From Chryseobacterium indologenes (GTDB taxonomy: Bacteria; Bacteroidota; Bacteroidia; Flavobacteriales; Weeksellaceae): a stretch of 64,000 nt of DNA. This document shows, one piece after another, positions 50,483-59,420 of this stretch (position 1 is the first letter of the stretch; the number at the start of each line of letters is the position of its first letter). Where the stretch lies: the NCBI GenBank assembly GCA_001013295.1, contig LAZY01000053.1, positions 34,811 through 98,810 on the forward strand, in the 5' to 3' direction. The translations under genes were made by a program, and so were the position numbers. The notes beneath the pieces were generated by a model that saw nothing but the letters and a program-made list of their open reading frames with translations, searched no databases and was not told the origin of the DNA.

Positions 50483-50953
50483 TTAAACTTTCGCATCAAT
50501 TAAAACTGCCATCTGTATGCAGGGTTCATCAGAACGGTTGCTCCAGGCATGATTGGTTCCTCTCTGGATCACAATGTCTCCAGGTTTGAGCAGAGTTTCT
50601 CCTTCTTCCATGATCATATACAACTCACCTGAGAGAATAATGATATAATCCAATGTTGGTGTCTCATGCATCAACGGATGAGGTTCTCCTTTTTTGAATT
50701 CAACACCGAGATCTTGATCAGGTGGGACAACTACATACCGGAAATAAGTTCCGTTTTGGGGTGTTTGCGGAAATCCTGTATTAGGAATTCTGGTTTCGAA
50801 ATCTAAGCTTGCAGGAGTCTTTTGGGTATTCCATATGTCGGAAATAATAAGTCCCGGAAAGTGTTCCACAGCATTTTCTACCTGTTGGTCTTCTACAATG
50901 GTTGATTTTCCGTCTTTAATTCCTGTTACAATACGTCTTGGGATTTTATTCAT
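50483..50953 (-). CDS. Cupin domain-containing protein
   Basis: A 156-residue protein with one cupin: GTYFRYVVVPPDQ, then HPLMHETPTLDYIIILSGELYMIMEEGE with metal-binding His/Glu residues, and PGDIVIQRGTNHAWSNRSDEP carrying the last His. It is cytosolic. Probably a small dioxygenase, isomerase or sensor; not identifiable further. It lies four bases after the quinone-oxidoreductase-like gene and is co-transcribed with it, opposite the HxlR regulator. Confidence 0.85.
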   Translation of the reverse strand: MNKIPRRIVTGIKDGKSTIVEDQQVENAVEHFPGLIISDIWNTQKTPASLDFETRIPNTGFPQTPQNGTYFRYVVVPPDQDLGVEFKKGEPHPLMHETPTLDYIIILSGELYMIMEEGETLLKPGDIVIQRGTNHAWSNRSDEPCIQMAVLIDAKV

Positions 50954-50956
50954 AGA

Positions 50957-51946
50957 TTAATGTTTCATAACGAGTTTATGACCTTGGGTCTGGTTGTTTT
51001 TTAAAATAGAGTGTGCCTCTAGTACGGTTGCCAGTGAGAGATCGCCTATAACTTTGTGCTGAGGTGGAGCAATGGCTTCGGTTTCCAGCAATGTTTTGAT
51101 GGCAATCAGGCTGTTTTGATAATAGTCATGTTTTCCGGTCATACTGTACGCATAATTGGATATATTCATGATGAGACTTCCTTTGTTGAAGAGCATTTCA
51201 TGGGCATTTTTGGTTACTAAGGCTGTTACATCCACATAAGTTCCGTTGATTTTTAAAACTTCAGCAGTGACTTCAGCCATTGTATTGCCTACCAGATCAA
51301 CTCCTATATCAAACGGTTGATCACCATTGGCCTTTAAAAGATTTTCAACAAGATTTTCCTCTCTGTAGTTGATGATCTGATGCGCTTTTACTCCTAGATT
51401 AATAAGCATCTGTTTGTTTTCTTCACTTCCTACCGTTACGGTGAAATGCTGAATATGATGGGCCAGTAAGATCTTAACAAAAAAAGATCCTACACCTCCT
51501 GCAGCTCCTGTTACAAGAATGGTCTGCCCAGGCTGTAATTTTAAGCGATTGAAGATCTGAAGCGATGTGAGCCCTGCCGATGGAATGGCTGCTGCTTCCT
51601 CAAAAGAAATATTTTTCGGTTTGAGTGCTACAATGGTCTCGGGAACGGAAATATATTCAGCATAAGTCCCATTGCTTCCCATGGAACCGCTTCCGCAGAA
51701 AACCTCGTCTCCAATACTGAATTGAGTAACGTCGCTTCCTTTTTCTATAATAATTCCTGATAATTCACGGCCCAATATGGGAGAGCTGATTAATTTTCGT
51801 TCCAGCTCGTTCTCCAGCATCTGGTAATCGATAGGGTTGAAGCCACTGGCTTTAATTTGGATTAAAACCTCATTAGTCTTGGGCACTGGCTTTTCAACAA
51901 TACCATCTTCAAGTTGAAAATCTTTATTTAAAATGACTGTTTTCAT
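50957..51946 (-). CDS. Zinc-independent quinone oxidoreductase-like (MDR superfamily)
   Basis: A 329-residue medium-chain dehydrogenase/reductase from the ATG at 51946; the frame continues 33 codons upstream, but that part covers the promoter. It has the GroES-like start (VLIQIKASGFNPIDYQML), AAAIPSAGLTSLQ and the NADPH-binding motif VTGAAGGVGSF (about 150-160), and lacks zinc ligands, as in quinone reductase/enoyl reductase branches. Regulated by the divergent HxlR protein, it probably deals with quinone or aldehyde stress. Confidence 0.87.
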   Translation of the reverse strand: MKTVILNKDFQLEDGIVEKPVPKTNEVLIQIKASGFNPIDYQMLENELERKLISSPILGRELSGIIIEKGSDVTQFSIGDEVFCGSGSMGSNGTYAEYISVPETIVALKPKNISFEEAAAIPSAGLTSLQIFNRLKLQPGQTILVTGAAGGVGSFFVKILLAHHIQHFTVTVGSEENKQMLINLGVKAHQIINYREENLVENLLKANGDQPFDIGVDLVGNTMAEVTAEVLKINGTYVDVTALVTKNAHEMLFNKGSLIMNISNYAYSMTGKHDYYQNSLIAIKTLLETEAIAPPQHKVIGDLSLATVLEAHSILKNNQTQGHKLVMKH

Positions 51947-52044
51947 AAGGGGATATTTTTTTCGAAGGTCATATGTAATCGTATATTTTCTATCAACACT
52001 GTATTTGAAAAATCGTTGTGATTTTATACTGTCAATTTGATACA

Positions 52045-52074
52045 CAAATGTAGAGACAGAATAGTTTATATTTG
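52045..52074. promoter_or_regulatory. Back-to-back divergent -7 boxes
   Basis: TACATTTG on the minus strand (52052 to 52045) fronts the oxidoreductase gene; TATATTTG on the plus strand (52067-52074) fronts hxlR. Both match TAnnTTTG with only 14 bases between them, a compact divergent unit that one regulator can control. Confidence 0.6.
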
Positions 52075-52090
52075 CTACTAGTTAACTAAT

Positions 52091-52104
52091 GGTAACTAGT
52101 TACC
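52091..52104. promoter_or_regulatory. Likely HxlR operator palindrome
   Basis: GGTAACTAGTTACC is a perfect 14-base palindrome, just upstream of which is a related ACTAGTTAACT (52077-52087). It lies inside the early transcribed leader of hxlR. Confidence 0.6.
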
Positions 52105-52118
52105 TTCATGAAACTATT

Positions 52119-52499
52119 ATGGCAAAAATTATTGAAAACGGTATAGAGAGAGAGGCCACCTGCACAGAAGAATTGTTCGCAATGCGTGACAGCCTGGATG
52201 TTCTGGGTGGAAAATGGAAACTGATGATCCTGAGATACCTGACTAACAGGCCGGATCAGACTATTCATTTTAAAAAGCTGGAACGTGGGATTGAAGGGAT
52301 TTCTGCAAAAATGCTGAGTAAGGAGCTGAAGGAATTGGAAACCAATCTTCTGATTACAAGAACGATTCAGGACACGAAGCCAATTACAGTAACCTATGCG
52401 GTTACTGAATACGGAAAATCTGTGTTCCCGGTAACAGAAACGCTTGTGAACTGGGGATTGCTGCATAGGGAGAAAATTAAACAGTCAATGAATTTCTAA
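52119..52499 (+). CDS. HxlR family transcriptional regulator
   Basis: A 126-residue winged helix protein: CTEELFAMRDSLDVLGGKWKLMILRYL (the family's redox Cys lies near residue 13), SAKMLSKELKELETNLLITRTI for the recognition helix, and TYAVTEYGKSVFPVTETLVNWG. HxlR-type regulators sense aldehydes, quinones or disulfide stress. An ATG at 52089 in the palindrome is less likely than 52119. It faces the oxidoreductase-cupin pair and probably controls it. Confidence 0.92.
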   Translation: MAKIIENGIEREATCTEELFAMRDSLDVLGGKWKLMILRYLTNRPDQTIHFKKLERGIEGISAKMLSKELKELETNLLITRTIQDTKPITVTYAVTEYGKSVFPVTETLVNWGLLHREKIKQSMNF

Positions 52500-53067
52500 G
52501 GAATCCAATGATTTTTTTGTGTAAGCACACGAAGTTGTAAATATTATCATGATGCGGGTGTAGTGCCCCGCCCTGAAATAAGTTGACAACTAATCGACTT
52601 ATTTATGAAACATCAAGTATTCAAAAGAGAAAATAGAGCCTGATACACGAAATAGTTCGTTTCTATGTATTCGTTTAGTTCACTTTATTTTCTTTGGTTC
52701 TTCAGAATTTAATTATTATCTAATTTATTACTAAATCCTTTTGCAAATCTAAAGCATTCGTGGCAAAAAATCAACGGTATTCAATTTTATCGTTGCGCCT
52801 TATCAACATATTGAATGTATAAAATTTGCGTCTTTGCGTCTTCCAACAAACAGTTCTATAAAGATGAAAATGATTTGGCTTAACTCAATAAAATTCTTAC
52901 TCTTCACAATATTGAAGTCTTCGTATTCATGAGTTTTTCAATCTGTTCCCAAACACTTATTAAATAACAGTTTTTTAATAAAAACAGTAAAATTGGTAAG
53001 CCAGAATCCCAATTTTTTGTTGCAAATTTGTTTGATCACTTTATATTAATAATTAAAATAAAGATTT
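52500..53067. other. 568-base intergenic region with a possible insertion-sequence relic
   Basis: At 52571-52605 GCCCTGAAATAAGTTGACAA-type sequence, with AAATAAGT/ACTTATTT inverted 8-mers, is followed by a 12-codon frame (52605-52643, beginning MKHQVFKREN) that ends in a stop. That start resembles the beginning of IS3-type OrfA proteins and may be a relic of an IS end. Further on, 52741-52850 has GCATTCGTGGC and TTTGCGTCTTTGCG words typical of dispersed intergenic repeats. No complete gene. Confidence 0.35.
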
Positions 53068-53943
53068 ATGCAAAAGAAAATTTATGCAGGGCAACCTGTA
53101 GTAACTTTAAATAACGGAGTAGACATTCCGGCACTGGGATTTGGAGTATGGCAAATGGAAGATCTGAAAGAGTGTGAAAGTGCCGTGATCAAGGCAATCC
53201 AGACGGGATACAGAATGATTGACACGGCTGCCATCTATCAGAATGAAACGGCGGTAGGAGCTGCTGTAAAAAATAGTGGTGTGAATAGAGATGATTTATT
53301 CATTACTTCCAAAGTATGGGTTCAGGATCATGGGTATGAAAAGGCGAAGGCTGCTTTCCAAAGAACATTAGACAGATTGCAGATGGATTATCTGGATATG
53401 TACCTTATTCACTGGCCATATGGTGATTTCCTTGGGACATGGAAGGCTTTGGAGGAACTTTATCAGGAAGGGAAGATCAAAGCAATAGGAGTATGTAATT
53501 TTACCATTGAAAAGCTGGAAGAATTACAGGCTTATTCAAGTACTCTTCCGGTGATCAACCAGATTGAGCTGCATCCGGTATTTCAGCAAAAAGAATTGCA
53601 GGTTTACGACAGAGAAAATAATATTGTAACACAGCCATGGAGTCCGCTTGGTAACGGAAATGCAAATCTTCTGAATAATGCAGATCTGAAAGCTATAGCT
53701 GAAAAATATGGTAAAACGGTTGCTCAGGTTATTTTAAGATGGCATTTACAGGAAGGTTTTGTGGTGATTCCAAAATCTGTAACACCGTCAAGAATTGAAG
53801 AAAATTTTAACGTATTTGACTTTGAACTGACAGAAGGTGAAATGAATACTGTTCGTTCTCTAGATACAGGAATCAGATTATTCTTTGATCCGAAAGATCC
53901 TGAGTGGGAGCAGAAAATGCTGAAATCTGTAGCAGATATTTAA
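53068..53943 (+). CDS. Aldo/keto reductase, 2,5-diketogluconate-reductase-like
   Basis: A 291-residue (alpha/beta)8 NADPH-dependent reductase: IPALGFGVWQ, GYRMIDTAAIYQNE with catalytic Asp and Tyr, FITSKVW with catalytic Lys, DMYLIHWP with catalytic His, and the C-terminal IPKSVTPSRIEENFNVFDFEL cofactor loop. It reduces aldehydes and ketones in the cytosol. Substrate not resolvable. It is followed after six bases by a small gene on the same strand. Confidence 0.92.
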   Translation: MQKKIYAGQPVVTLNNGVDIPALGFGVWQMEDLKECESAVIKAIQTGYRMIDTAAIYQNETAVGAAVKNSGVNRDDLFITSKVWVQDHGYEKAKAAFQRTLDRLQMDYLDMYLIHWPYGDFLGTWKALEELYQEGKIKAIGVCNFTIEKLEELQAYSSTLPVINQIELHPVFQQKELQVYDRENNIVTQPWSPLGNGNANLLNNADLKAIAEKYGKTVAQVILRWHLQEGFVVIPKSVTPSRIEENFNVFDFELTEGEMNTVRSLDTGIRLFFDPKDPEWEQKMLKSVADI

Positions 53944-53949
53944 TTGCAA

Positions 53950-54438
53950 ATGTGGACTCATTCTGCAAGATTTGATAAGAAGGAAGGAAAAATCATTTTG
54001 AACAATGATTATGCTTTTTCATTTTCAACATATGAGGGATTTAGCTATAAACTGTTATATACTGAGTTATTAATTGACAATGACTTCAACTATATTCTTC
54101 AGATGAGTGTTTTTGAGCATGAAAATAAAACGAAGGATTTTCCCAAAATGTTTCAGGAAAAAGGGAAGTTGCCCGAAAAAATATTTGATTATCTTGAAAT
54201 ACTGTTGGATGCGGATCTTAAAAGTTTAAAACGAAGATATAGCTACAGTAATTTTGATATTTCAGACATTGGGTCACAGCGGTTTCTTATTAATCTGTAT
54301 GATGGTATTGAGATTAGTATCAATGATGGTCTTCCTTTGGACTATTATTTCACAACAGATGTTGAAGTGTTTTTGTATGACTTTAATGAATATCTGAAAA
54401 GCTGGATGGAAGAGAAATACCAGACCTGGATTTTATAA
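53950..54438 (+). CDS. Small hypothetical cytosolic protein
   Basis: A 162-residue acidic protein with no signal peptide or membrane segment; the start at 53950 is the first ATG in the frame, six bases after the stop of the aldo/keto reductase. It is Phe/Tyr-rich (SFSTYEGFSYKLLYTELL, LPLDYYFTTDVEVFLYDFNEYL), with the sort of beta-alpha pattern of immunity-like or SMI1-like folds, but I cannot assign a family. A strong terminator follows. Confidence 0.7.
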   Translation: MWTHSARFDKKEGKIILNNDYAFSFSTYEGFSYKLLYTELLIDNDFNYILQMSVFEHENKTKDFPKMFQEKGKLPEKIFDYLEILLDADLKSLKRRYSYSNFDISDIGSQRFLINLYDGIEISINDGLPLDYYFTTDVEVFLYDFNEYLKSWMEEKYQTWIL

Positions 54439-54462
54439 AACACTATCAGTTCAGTTATAAAT

Positions 54463-54504
54463 AAGATTCCCACAGATCGTATATGATCTGTGGGAATCTT
54501 ATTT
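54463..54504 (+). terminator. Terminator after the small hypothetical gene
   Basis: AAGATTCCCACAGATC (54463-54478) and GATCTGTGGGAATCTT (54485-54500) form a perfect 16-base-pair stem, followed by ATTTT. Confidence 0.88.
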
Positions 54505-54587
54505 TCTGCTCAGGAATGAGTAATGTCATATCTTCTTGAAAATGAGATGTTCTGATTTTTTGTACCTTTTTAATTAAAATAAGTTGT

Positions 54588-55649
54588 ATGTTTTGGCCAG
54601 ATACCATCAGTAAAAAATTAGGAGTTAAATATCCTGTTGTTCAGGCTCCTATGTTTGGAATGAGCACACCGGAAATGGTTGCTGCGGCTGGAAAAGCAGG
54701 TTGCCTGGGATCATTGGCTCTGGCAGATCTTTCTGCAGATCAGTCTGTTGAACTTATCAGAGAAACCAGGAAACTTACAGATCAGCCTTTTGCTGTCAAT
54801 ATTTTTGCCCATTGCATTCCTGAGATAACAGATGATTTGCGGGAAAAATTTATCAGGACCAAACAGTTTATAGAGCAGTTGGCAAAAGAAAATAATATGG
54901 ATGTAAAACTTCCGGATCTTGATGCCATTAAAGTGAAAAGTTATCATGGTCTTATTGACCCTATCATTGATGAAAACTGTAAAATCTTAAGCTTTATATT
55001 CGGGAGCCTGGATGATCAGAGTATTCAGAAATTAAAAGCCAATGGAATAACTTTAATCGGCACCTGTACTTCAGTAGAAGAGGCTTTGATTCTGGAACAG
55101 TCGGGGGTAGATATGATCTGTGTACAGGGAATTGAAGCAGGTGGGCATAGGGGAGCATTCAATGCAGATTATGTTCCACAGATCGGAGGTTTATCCTTAC
55201 TGTCGCAGGTTCACGATCATGTAAAAATTCCATTGATCTATGCAGGAGGAATTTACAATGGCAAGACAATACGTGCCGCAAAAGATCTTGGAGCACAAGG
55301 TTTTCAGACGGGAAGTTTATTGCTGGCATCCAGGGAAAGTGCATTGAAACCTTTTGAAAAAGAAAGACTGAAAAAAGTAAAAGAAGAAGAGATCATGCTG
55401 ACGAGAAGCTTTTCAGGACGCTATGCCAGAGGGATCAGGAATAAATATATCGAAGCTGTTGAAAATTCCGGATATATTTTGCCATATCCTTATCAGAATA
55501 AACTGACCAATGCATTGCGGACGGCTGCAAAATCAGTACAGAATCCGGATTTCGTAGGTCTTTGGGTAGGACAGTCTATTCATCAGTATAGTGAACTTTC
55601 TACAACGGATATTCTGCGAAATTTGATTGAAGACGTTGAACGCTTTTAG
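54588..55649 (+). CDS. Nitronate monooxygenase family protein
   Basis: A 353-residue FMN-dependent TIM-barrel enzyme: YPVVQAPMFGMSTPEMVAAAGKAGCLGSL at the start, DMICVQGIEAGGHRGAF with the catalytic His near 187, LIYAGGIYNGKTIRAA and LGAQGFQTGSLLLAS for FMN phosphate. It oxidises nitronates (or propionate-3-nitronate) in the cytosol. Upstream TACCTTTT at 54563-54570 is a weak -7 box. Single-gene unit with a shared terminator. Confidence 0.9.
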   Translation: MFWPDTISKKLGVKYPVVQAPMFGMSTPEMVAAAGKAGCLGSLALADLSADQSVELIRETRKLTDQPFAVNIFAHCIPEITDDLREKFIRTKQFIEQLAKENNMDVKLPDLDAIKVKSYHGLIDPIIDENCKILSFIFGSLDDQSIQKLKANGITLIGTCTSVEEALILEQSGVDMICVQGIEAGGHRGAFNADYVPQIGGLSLLSQVHDHVKIPLIYAGGIYNGKTIRAAKDLGAQGFQTGSLLLASRESALKPFEKERLKKVKEEEIMLTRSFSGRYARGIRNKYIEAVENSGYILPYPYQNKLTNALRTAAKSVQNPDFVGLWVGQSIHQYSELSTTDILRNLIEDVERF

Positions 55650-55675
55650 GGCAATTCAAAAGCATTAAGAAAAAT

Positions 55676-55708
55676 AAAAACTCCTTTTCAAACCGAAAGG
55701 AGTTTTTT
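55676..55708. terminator. Bidirectional terminator
   Basis: AAAAACTCCTTT and AAAGGAGTTTTTT pair around a short loop, between the convergent nitronate monooxygenase and lectin-like genes. The near-identical hairpin at 57529-57555 ends the Mpl operon. Confidence 0.82.
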
Positions 55709-55718
55709 ATTGAGGTAT

Positions 55719-56512
55719 TTATTCGTTGAATTCAATAATAAGCTGATTCATGTCTGAACCTGTAAAAGTGGTGGTAGATCCACTCAGATCATTCCATCTT
55801 CTTTCTGCATTTCCAGACGTATTGTAGATGTGAGTGGAACCTTCGTTTCCTCCGGCGTTATTAGGTTCTCCCGTTGCAAACCAGTTTTCTGTGGTCGCAG
55901 GATTAGTAGACCAGTTCATTCTAAACTCTTCTCCGGTGATCCATTGAAGCCTGTCCGGGTTGCCAGGCCTTTGAATCTTATTAAAACCAATCCAGATATT
56001 GTTACCCAGATTATAGCCGGTTCCTGAGGCTACGATATTGGTAGCCACCCAAAGTCTTTCAGCATCATTGGGCATGGTTATCAGATAACCTCCCATCTGC
56101 TTCCCGAAAGTGAATGCATTGAACCAGTTAATACCCTGTGAAAGCTGATAAGCACAATAAGTATGATTATTTCCTGCCCATTTTTTGCAGCCAAGCTCAT
56201 TCGCAGTTCCTCCTCCAGGCACTGCTCCGGGGGCTGAGGCCTTGTTACTACCGGTTTGGGATCATAGCCCAGTATAGAATTATTAAATCCTGATGATGCT
56301 CCGCCATTAAGGTCACTTCTGGAAATTTTTCTTACATTTCCATTCGCTTCCGTAGAGAGAATGTCATCAGCTCCTGCTCCTGCAGGTAGCGTACGGATCC
56401 TCAGCTCTCCGTTGACATCAAGAGATTTTGTCGGAGTCTGAGTATTGATACCCACCTGCTGAGCAATGATGAAATAAGGTAAGATAATGAATGCTAAAAT
56501 AGATTTCTTCAT
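55719..56512 (-). pseudogene. Frameshifted C-type-lectin-like secreted protein (second tandem copy)
   Basis: Two overlapping frames make one gene. The first (from 56512; signal peptide KKSILAFIILPYFIIAQ, then VGINTQTPTKSLDVNGELRIRTLPAG) matches the neighbouring paralog up to YDPKPVVTRPQPP, then goes out of frame. The second resumes PGGGTANELGCKKW and carries the lectin domain (NNIWIGFNK, GEPNNAGG, RRWNDL). By comparison with the intact copy one base is missing in a run of five G (56229-56233 on the plus strand; six restore the frame). Sequencing error, pseudogene and phase-variable tract are all possible. Confidence 0.8.
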
Positions 56513-56525
56513 GAGTTGTTCTTTA

Positions 56526-57314
56526 TTATTCATTAAATTCAATAATAAGCTGATTCATGGAAGTACTGGAATTGGACGTTAGTGTCCCATCGAGATCATT
56601 CCATTTCCTTTCTGCATTGACTGAACTTGCGAATATGTGAGTGGCTCCTTCAACTCCTCCTGAATTATTGGGTTCTCCTGTATTGAACCAGTTTTCGGTG
56701 GTTGCCGGGTTGGTAGACCAGTTGATTTTGAACTCTTCTCCGGTAATCCATTGGAGTTGGTCCGGATTTCCGGGTCTTTTGATTTTATTGAATCCGATCC
56801 ATATGTTGTTACCCAGGTTATAACCGGTTCCTGAAGCTACAATATTGGTGTTCACCCAAATTCTTTCAGCATCATTAGTCATGGTAACCAGATAACCTCC
56901 CATTTGTTTTCCAAAACTGAAGGCATTAAACCAGTTAATAGGTTGTGTAATCTGATAAGCACAGTACGTGTGATTGTTTCCTGACCACTTTTTGCAGCCC
57001 AGTTCTGTCGCTGTTCCTCCTCCGGGTGCTGAGCCAGGTGGCTGAGGCCTGGTTGCTACCGGTTTGGGATCATAGCCTAATATGGTGTTATTAAATCCCG
57101 ATGATGTTCCACCACTAAGATCACTTCTGGAAACCTTTCTTACATTTCCATTCGTATCAGTAGAGAGGATGTCATCAGCTGCAACTCCCACAGGTAAAGT
57201 ACGGATTCGTAATTCTCCATTGATGTCAAGTGATTTTGTGGGAGTGGTTGTATTAATACCAACCTGTGCATTTAAAGCATAAGGTAAAATAATGAATAAA
57301 ATAGTTTTTTTCAT
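56526..57314 (-). CDS. Secreted C-type-lectin-like protein (intact copy)
   Basis: A 262-residue protein from the ATG at 57314 with a signal peptide (KKTILFIILPYALNAQ). Residues about 18-80 form the VGINTTTPTKSLDINGELRIRT stalk-like start common in Bacteroidota surface and tail-fibre-like proteins. Residues about 120-262 form a C-type lectin fold: INWFNAFSFGKQMGGYLVTM, NNIWIGFNKI, GEPNNSGG with an EPN calcium/mannose-type motif, and RKWNDLDG with WND. It is likely exported and binds glycans or surface ligands. Its stop lies 13 bases before the second copy, so the two share a transcript. Confidence 0.82.
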   Translation of the reverse strand: MKKTILFIILPYALNAQVGINTTTPTKSLDINGELRIRTLPVGVAADDILSTDTNGNVRKVSRSDLSGGTSSGFNNTILGYDPKPVATRPQPPGSAPGGGTATELGCKKWSGNNHTYCAYQITQPINWFNAFSFGKQMGGYLVTMTNDAERIWVNTNIVASGTGYNLGNNIWIGFNKIKRPGNPDQLQWITGEEFKINWSTNPATTENWFNTGEPNNSGGVEGATHIFASSVNAERKWNDLDGTLTSNSSTSMNQLIIEFNE

Positions 57315-57335
57315 TTCATGTTTTGTTTGTTGGAT

Positions 57336-57343
57336 CAAATATA
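57336..57343 (-). promoter_or_regulatory. -7 box of the lectin-like pair
   Basis: TATATTTG on the minus strand, 21 bases before the ATG at 57314. It covers the ATG-like start of the longer frame, so that start is excluded. Confidence 0.5.
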
Positions 57344-57528
57344 TTAAAAATATTTATTGAACATATGTTAATCAATTGATTTGTAGTGTTTTGTAATCTT
57401 GTTTTTAGAGTTGAAAAATATCTATATTGGTTTATTGATAAATATTTTTTACCCATAAGTATTTTATCATGATATAAATAAAATATATTCGAATTATGTA
57501 TGACAGAAATATTTGTTGAAGAAATAAA

Positions 57529-57555
57529 AAACTCCTTTCAATCGAAAGGAGTTTC
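57529..57555 (-). terminator. Terminator of the mpl operon
   Basis: On the minus strand AAACTCCTTTC pairs with GAAAGGAGTTT and is followed by TTTATTTC. Confidence 0.8.
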
Positions 57556-57622
57556 TGTTTTATCATGAATTTTTCCGGACTTGATTTTGAAAATTTATTA
57601 AATCAGTCCATCTGTAATATCA

Positions 57623-58960
57623 TTATTTTGTAAGGTCCAGGCCGCCGAAGTTTCCGGAACTCATCATTAAATATACCCCTTGGGTCTTATCTAATGTATT
57701 CCAGTATGCATGCAGATCTTCAGCATTCGTGAAAACTCTTAAATTTTCGTTTTTGAATTTTTCTTTGATGAATTCAGGAGAAATCGGTTCCATTCTCTTG
57801 ATTTTTAAAGCATCTTCAGAATAGAAAACAATTGCTTCTTCCAATCCGTCCATAGCGTGATCATACTGCTCTAAAAAAGCAGGATTTAAGCTTGAATAAG
57901 TATGAAGTTCCAGGAATCCGTATTTCTTGTCATTCTTAAACTGTTCTTTGAATGCTTTTACTGCTGCTTTTACTTTACTTGGAGCATGAGCAAAATCTTT
58001 GTAAAGGGTTCCTTTATCTTCTCTTTCTACTTTTTCAAGACGCTTGGAAGCCCCTTTAAAGCTCATGATCGCTTCATAGAAATCTTCATCCATGATTCCA
58101 AGTTGCTGGCAGATATGTCTGGCTCCTTCCAAATTTAACAGGTTGTGTGCACCAAAAACAGAAAGAGGAACATCACCCATTTCGGTTTTCAGGTAAACTT
58201 TACCGTTGTTTATTTCGTATTCAGGGGTTTTATAAGGAATTTTTCTGAAATAATTTTCAGCATTTTCCACTACCTTAACGACTTCCGGATCTTCTTCATT
58301 ATACACTAAAACACCACCTGCCGTAATGCTTGCCACAAACTTTCTGAATTGCTCGATATAGTCATCAAATGTTTTGAAAACATTGATATGATCCCATGCA
58401 ATTCCGCTCATTAAAGCGATATTCGGTTGGTATAATAAAAATTTAGAGCGCAGATCGATAGGAGAGGAAAGATATTCGTCTCCTTCCAATACCATAAAAT
58501 CATTATCCTGGGTTAGCTTCACCATACAGTCGAAGCCTTCCAGTTGAGCTCCCACCATAAAATCTACGTCTTTTTGATGGAAATTCAGAACGTGAAGGAT
58601 CATGGAGGTGATGGTTGTTTTACCATGTGACCCTGCAATAACCACTCTGGTTTTATTTTTAGACTGTTCGTACAGAAATTCAGGATAAGAATAGATCTTC
58701 AGACCCAGCTCTTTTGCCTTTGCCAGCTCAGGATTGTCCTGGTGGGCATGCATACCAAGGATGACAGCATCAATATCCGGAGTGATCTTTTCCGGAAACC
58801 AGCCCATTTGCTGAGGCAGTATTCCTTTTTTCTCCAATCTCGATTTCGAAGGTTCAAAAATAGCGTCATCTGAACCTGTAACCTGATAGCCTTTATCTTT
58901 TAATGCGATGGCAAGATTATGCATGGCGCTTCCGCCGATAGCAATGAAGTGGGTTTTCAA
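57623..58960 (-). CDS. mpl: UDP-N-acetylmuramate:L-alanyl-gamma-D-glutamyl-meso-diaminopimelate ligase
   Basis: A 445-residue Mur ligase: HFIAIGGSAMHNLAIALK at the start, ATP loop AGSHGKTTITSM (about 109-120), LEGDEYLSSPIDLRSKFLLYQPNIALMSGIAWDH, and AHAPSKVKAAVKAF with the C-terminal ligase motif. The layout is that of Mpl, which reuses the released tripeptide in cell-wall recycling, rather than MurC. It is the last gene of a four-gene operon with the lipoprotein, acyltransferase and Nudix genes. Confidence 0.92.
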   Translation of the reverse strand: MKTHFIAIGGSAMHNLAIALKDKGYQVTGSDDAIFEPSKSRLEKKGILPQQMGWFPEKITPDIDAVILGMHAHQDNPELAKAKELGLKIYSYPEFLYEQSKNKTRVVIAGSHGKTTITSMILHVLNFHQKDVDFMVGAQLEGFDCMVKLTQDNDFMVLEGDEYLSSPIDLRSKFLLYQPNIALMSGIAWDHINVFKTFDDYIEQFRKFVASITAGGVLVYNEEDPEVVKVVENAENYFRKIPYKTPEYEINNGKVYLKTEMGDVPLSVFGAHNLLNLEGARHICQQLGIMDEDFYEAIMSFKGASKRLEKVEREDKGTLYKDFAHAPSKVKAAVKAFKEQFKNDKKYGFLELHTYSSLNPAFLEQYDHAMDGLEEAIVFYSEDALKIKRMEPISPEFIKEKFKNENLRVFTNAEDLHAYWNTLDKTQGVYLMMSSGNFGGLDLTK

Positions 58961-58966
58961 TTGTAT

Positions 58967-59404
58967 TTACTGTTTTTTTACATTAGTATTAATGATCTGC
59001 TGGAAAGCCTCAAGAATATTATTCCAATTCGTCTGATAGTTTGGAATGATCATGCTCGCATCTGTCTTGCTGCCCTCATTAGGACCTTTCTTGATGTTGA
59101 TGGAAGTCGAAACATTGTCGTACAATTTTTTACGGTCTTCCTGTATTCTTCTGAAATTATTCTGAGAAAGAGCCTGATCCAGCTTCTTTAGATCTTCATT
59201 GGAAATTTTAAAATCCTGTTTGTATTTTTTGCCCTGGCCTTCGAAAGAATAATGTACGTTATTTCCTTTTATAAGCAGGTTTTCATATACAGGAGCATAG
59301 CCTCCGCTTTTCGAATAGCTGATGTCAAAATCCGAATATACTTTTTGGCTGTTGCATGAAACTAATACTATTATTACGAATAAGATTCCAAGTATTCTGT
59401 TCAT
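58967..59404 (-). CDS. Hypothetical lipoprotein
   Basis: A 145-residue lipoprotein with lipobox LVSC and Cys17. The mature part (DISYSKSGGYAPVYENLLIKGNNVHYSFEGQGKKYKQDF, then KKLDQALSQNNF) looks like a small beta-sheet domain; I cannot name the family. It lies 6 bases before mpl and 16 bases after the acyltransferase gene on the same strand and is co-transcribed with them; a link to envelope upkeep is plausible from context only. Confidence 0.7.
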   Translation of the reverse strand: MNRILGILFVIIVLVSCNSQKVYSDFDISYSKSGGYAPVYENLLIKGNNVHYSFEGQGKKYKQDFKISNEDLKKLDQALSQNNFRRIQEDRKKLYDNVSTSINIKKGPNEGSKTDASMIIPNYQTNWNNILEAFQQIINTNVKKQ

Positions 59405-59420
59405 AATCTTCTTATTTACT

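Noticed and set aside
51947..52045. 33-codon N-terminal extension of the quinone oxidoreductase
   Set aside because: Its start codon lies in the -7 box, and the family begins at the later ATG.
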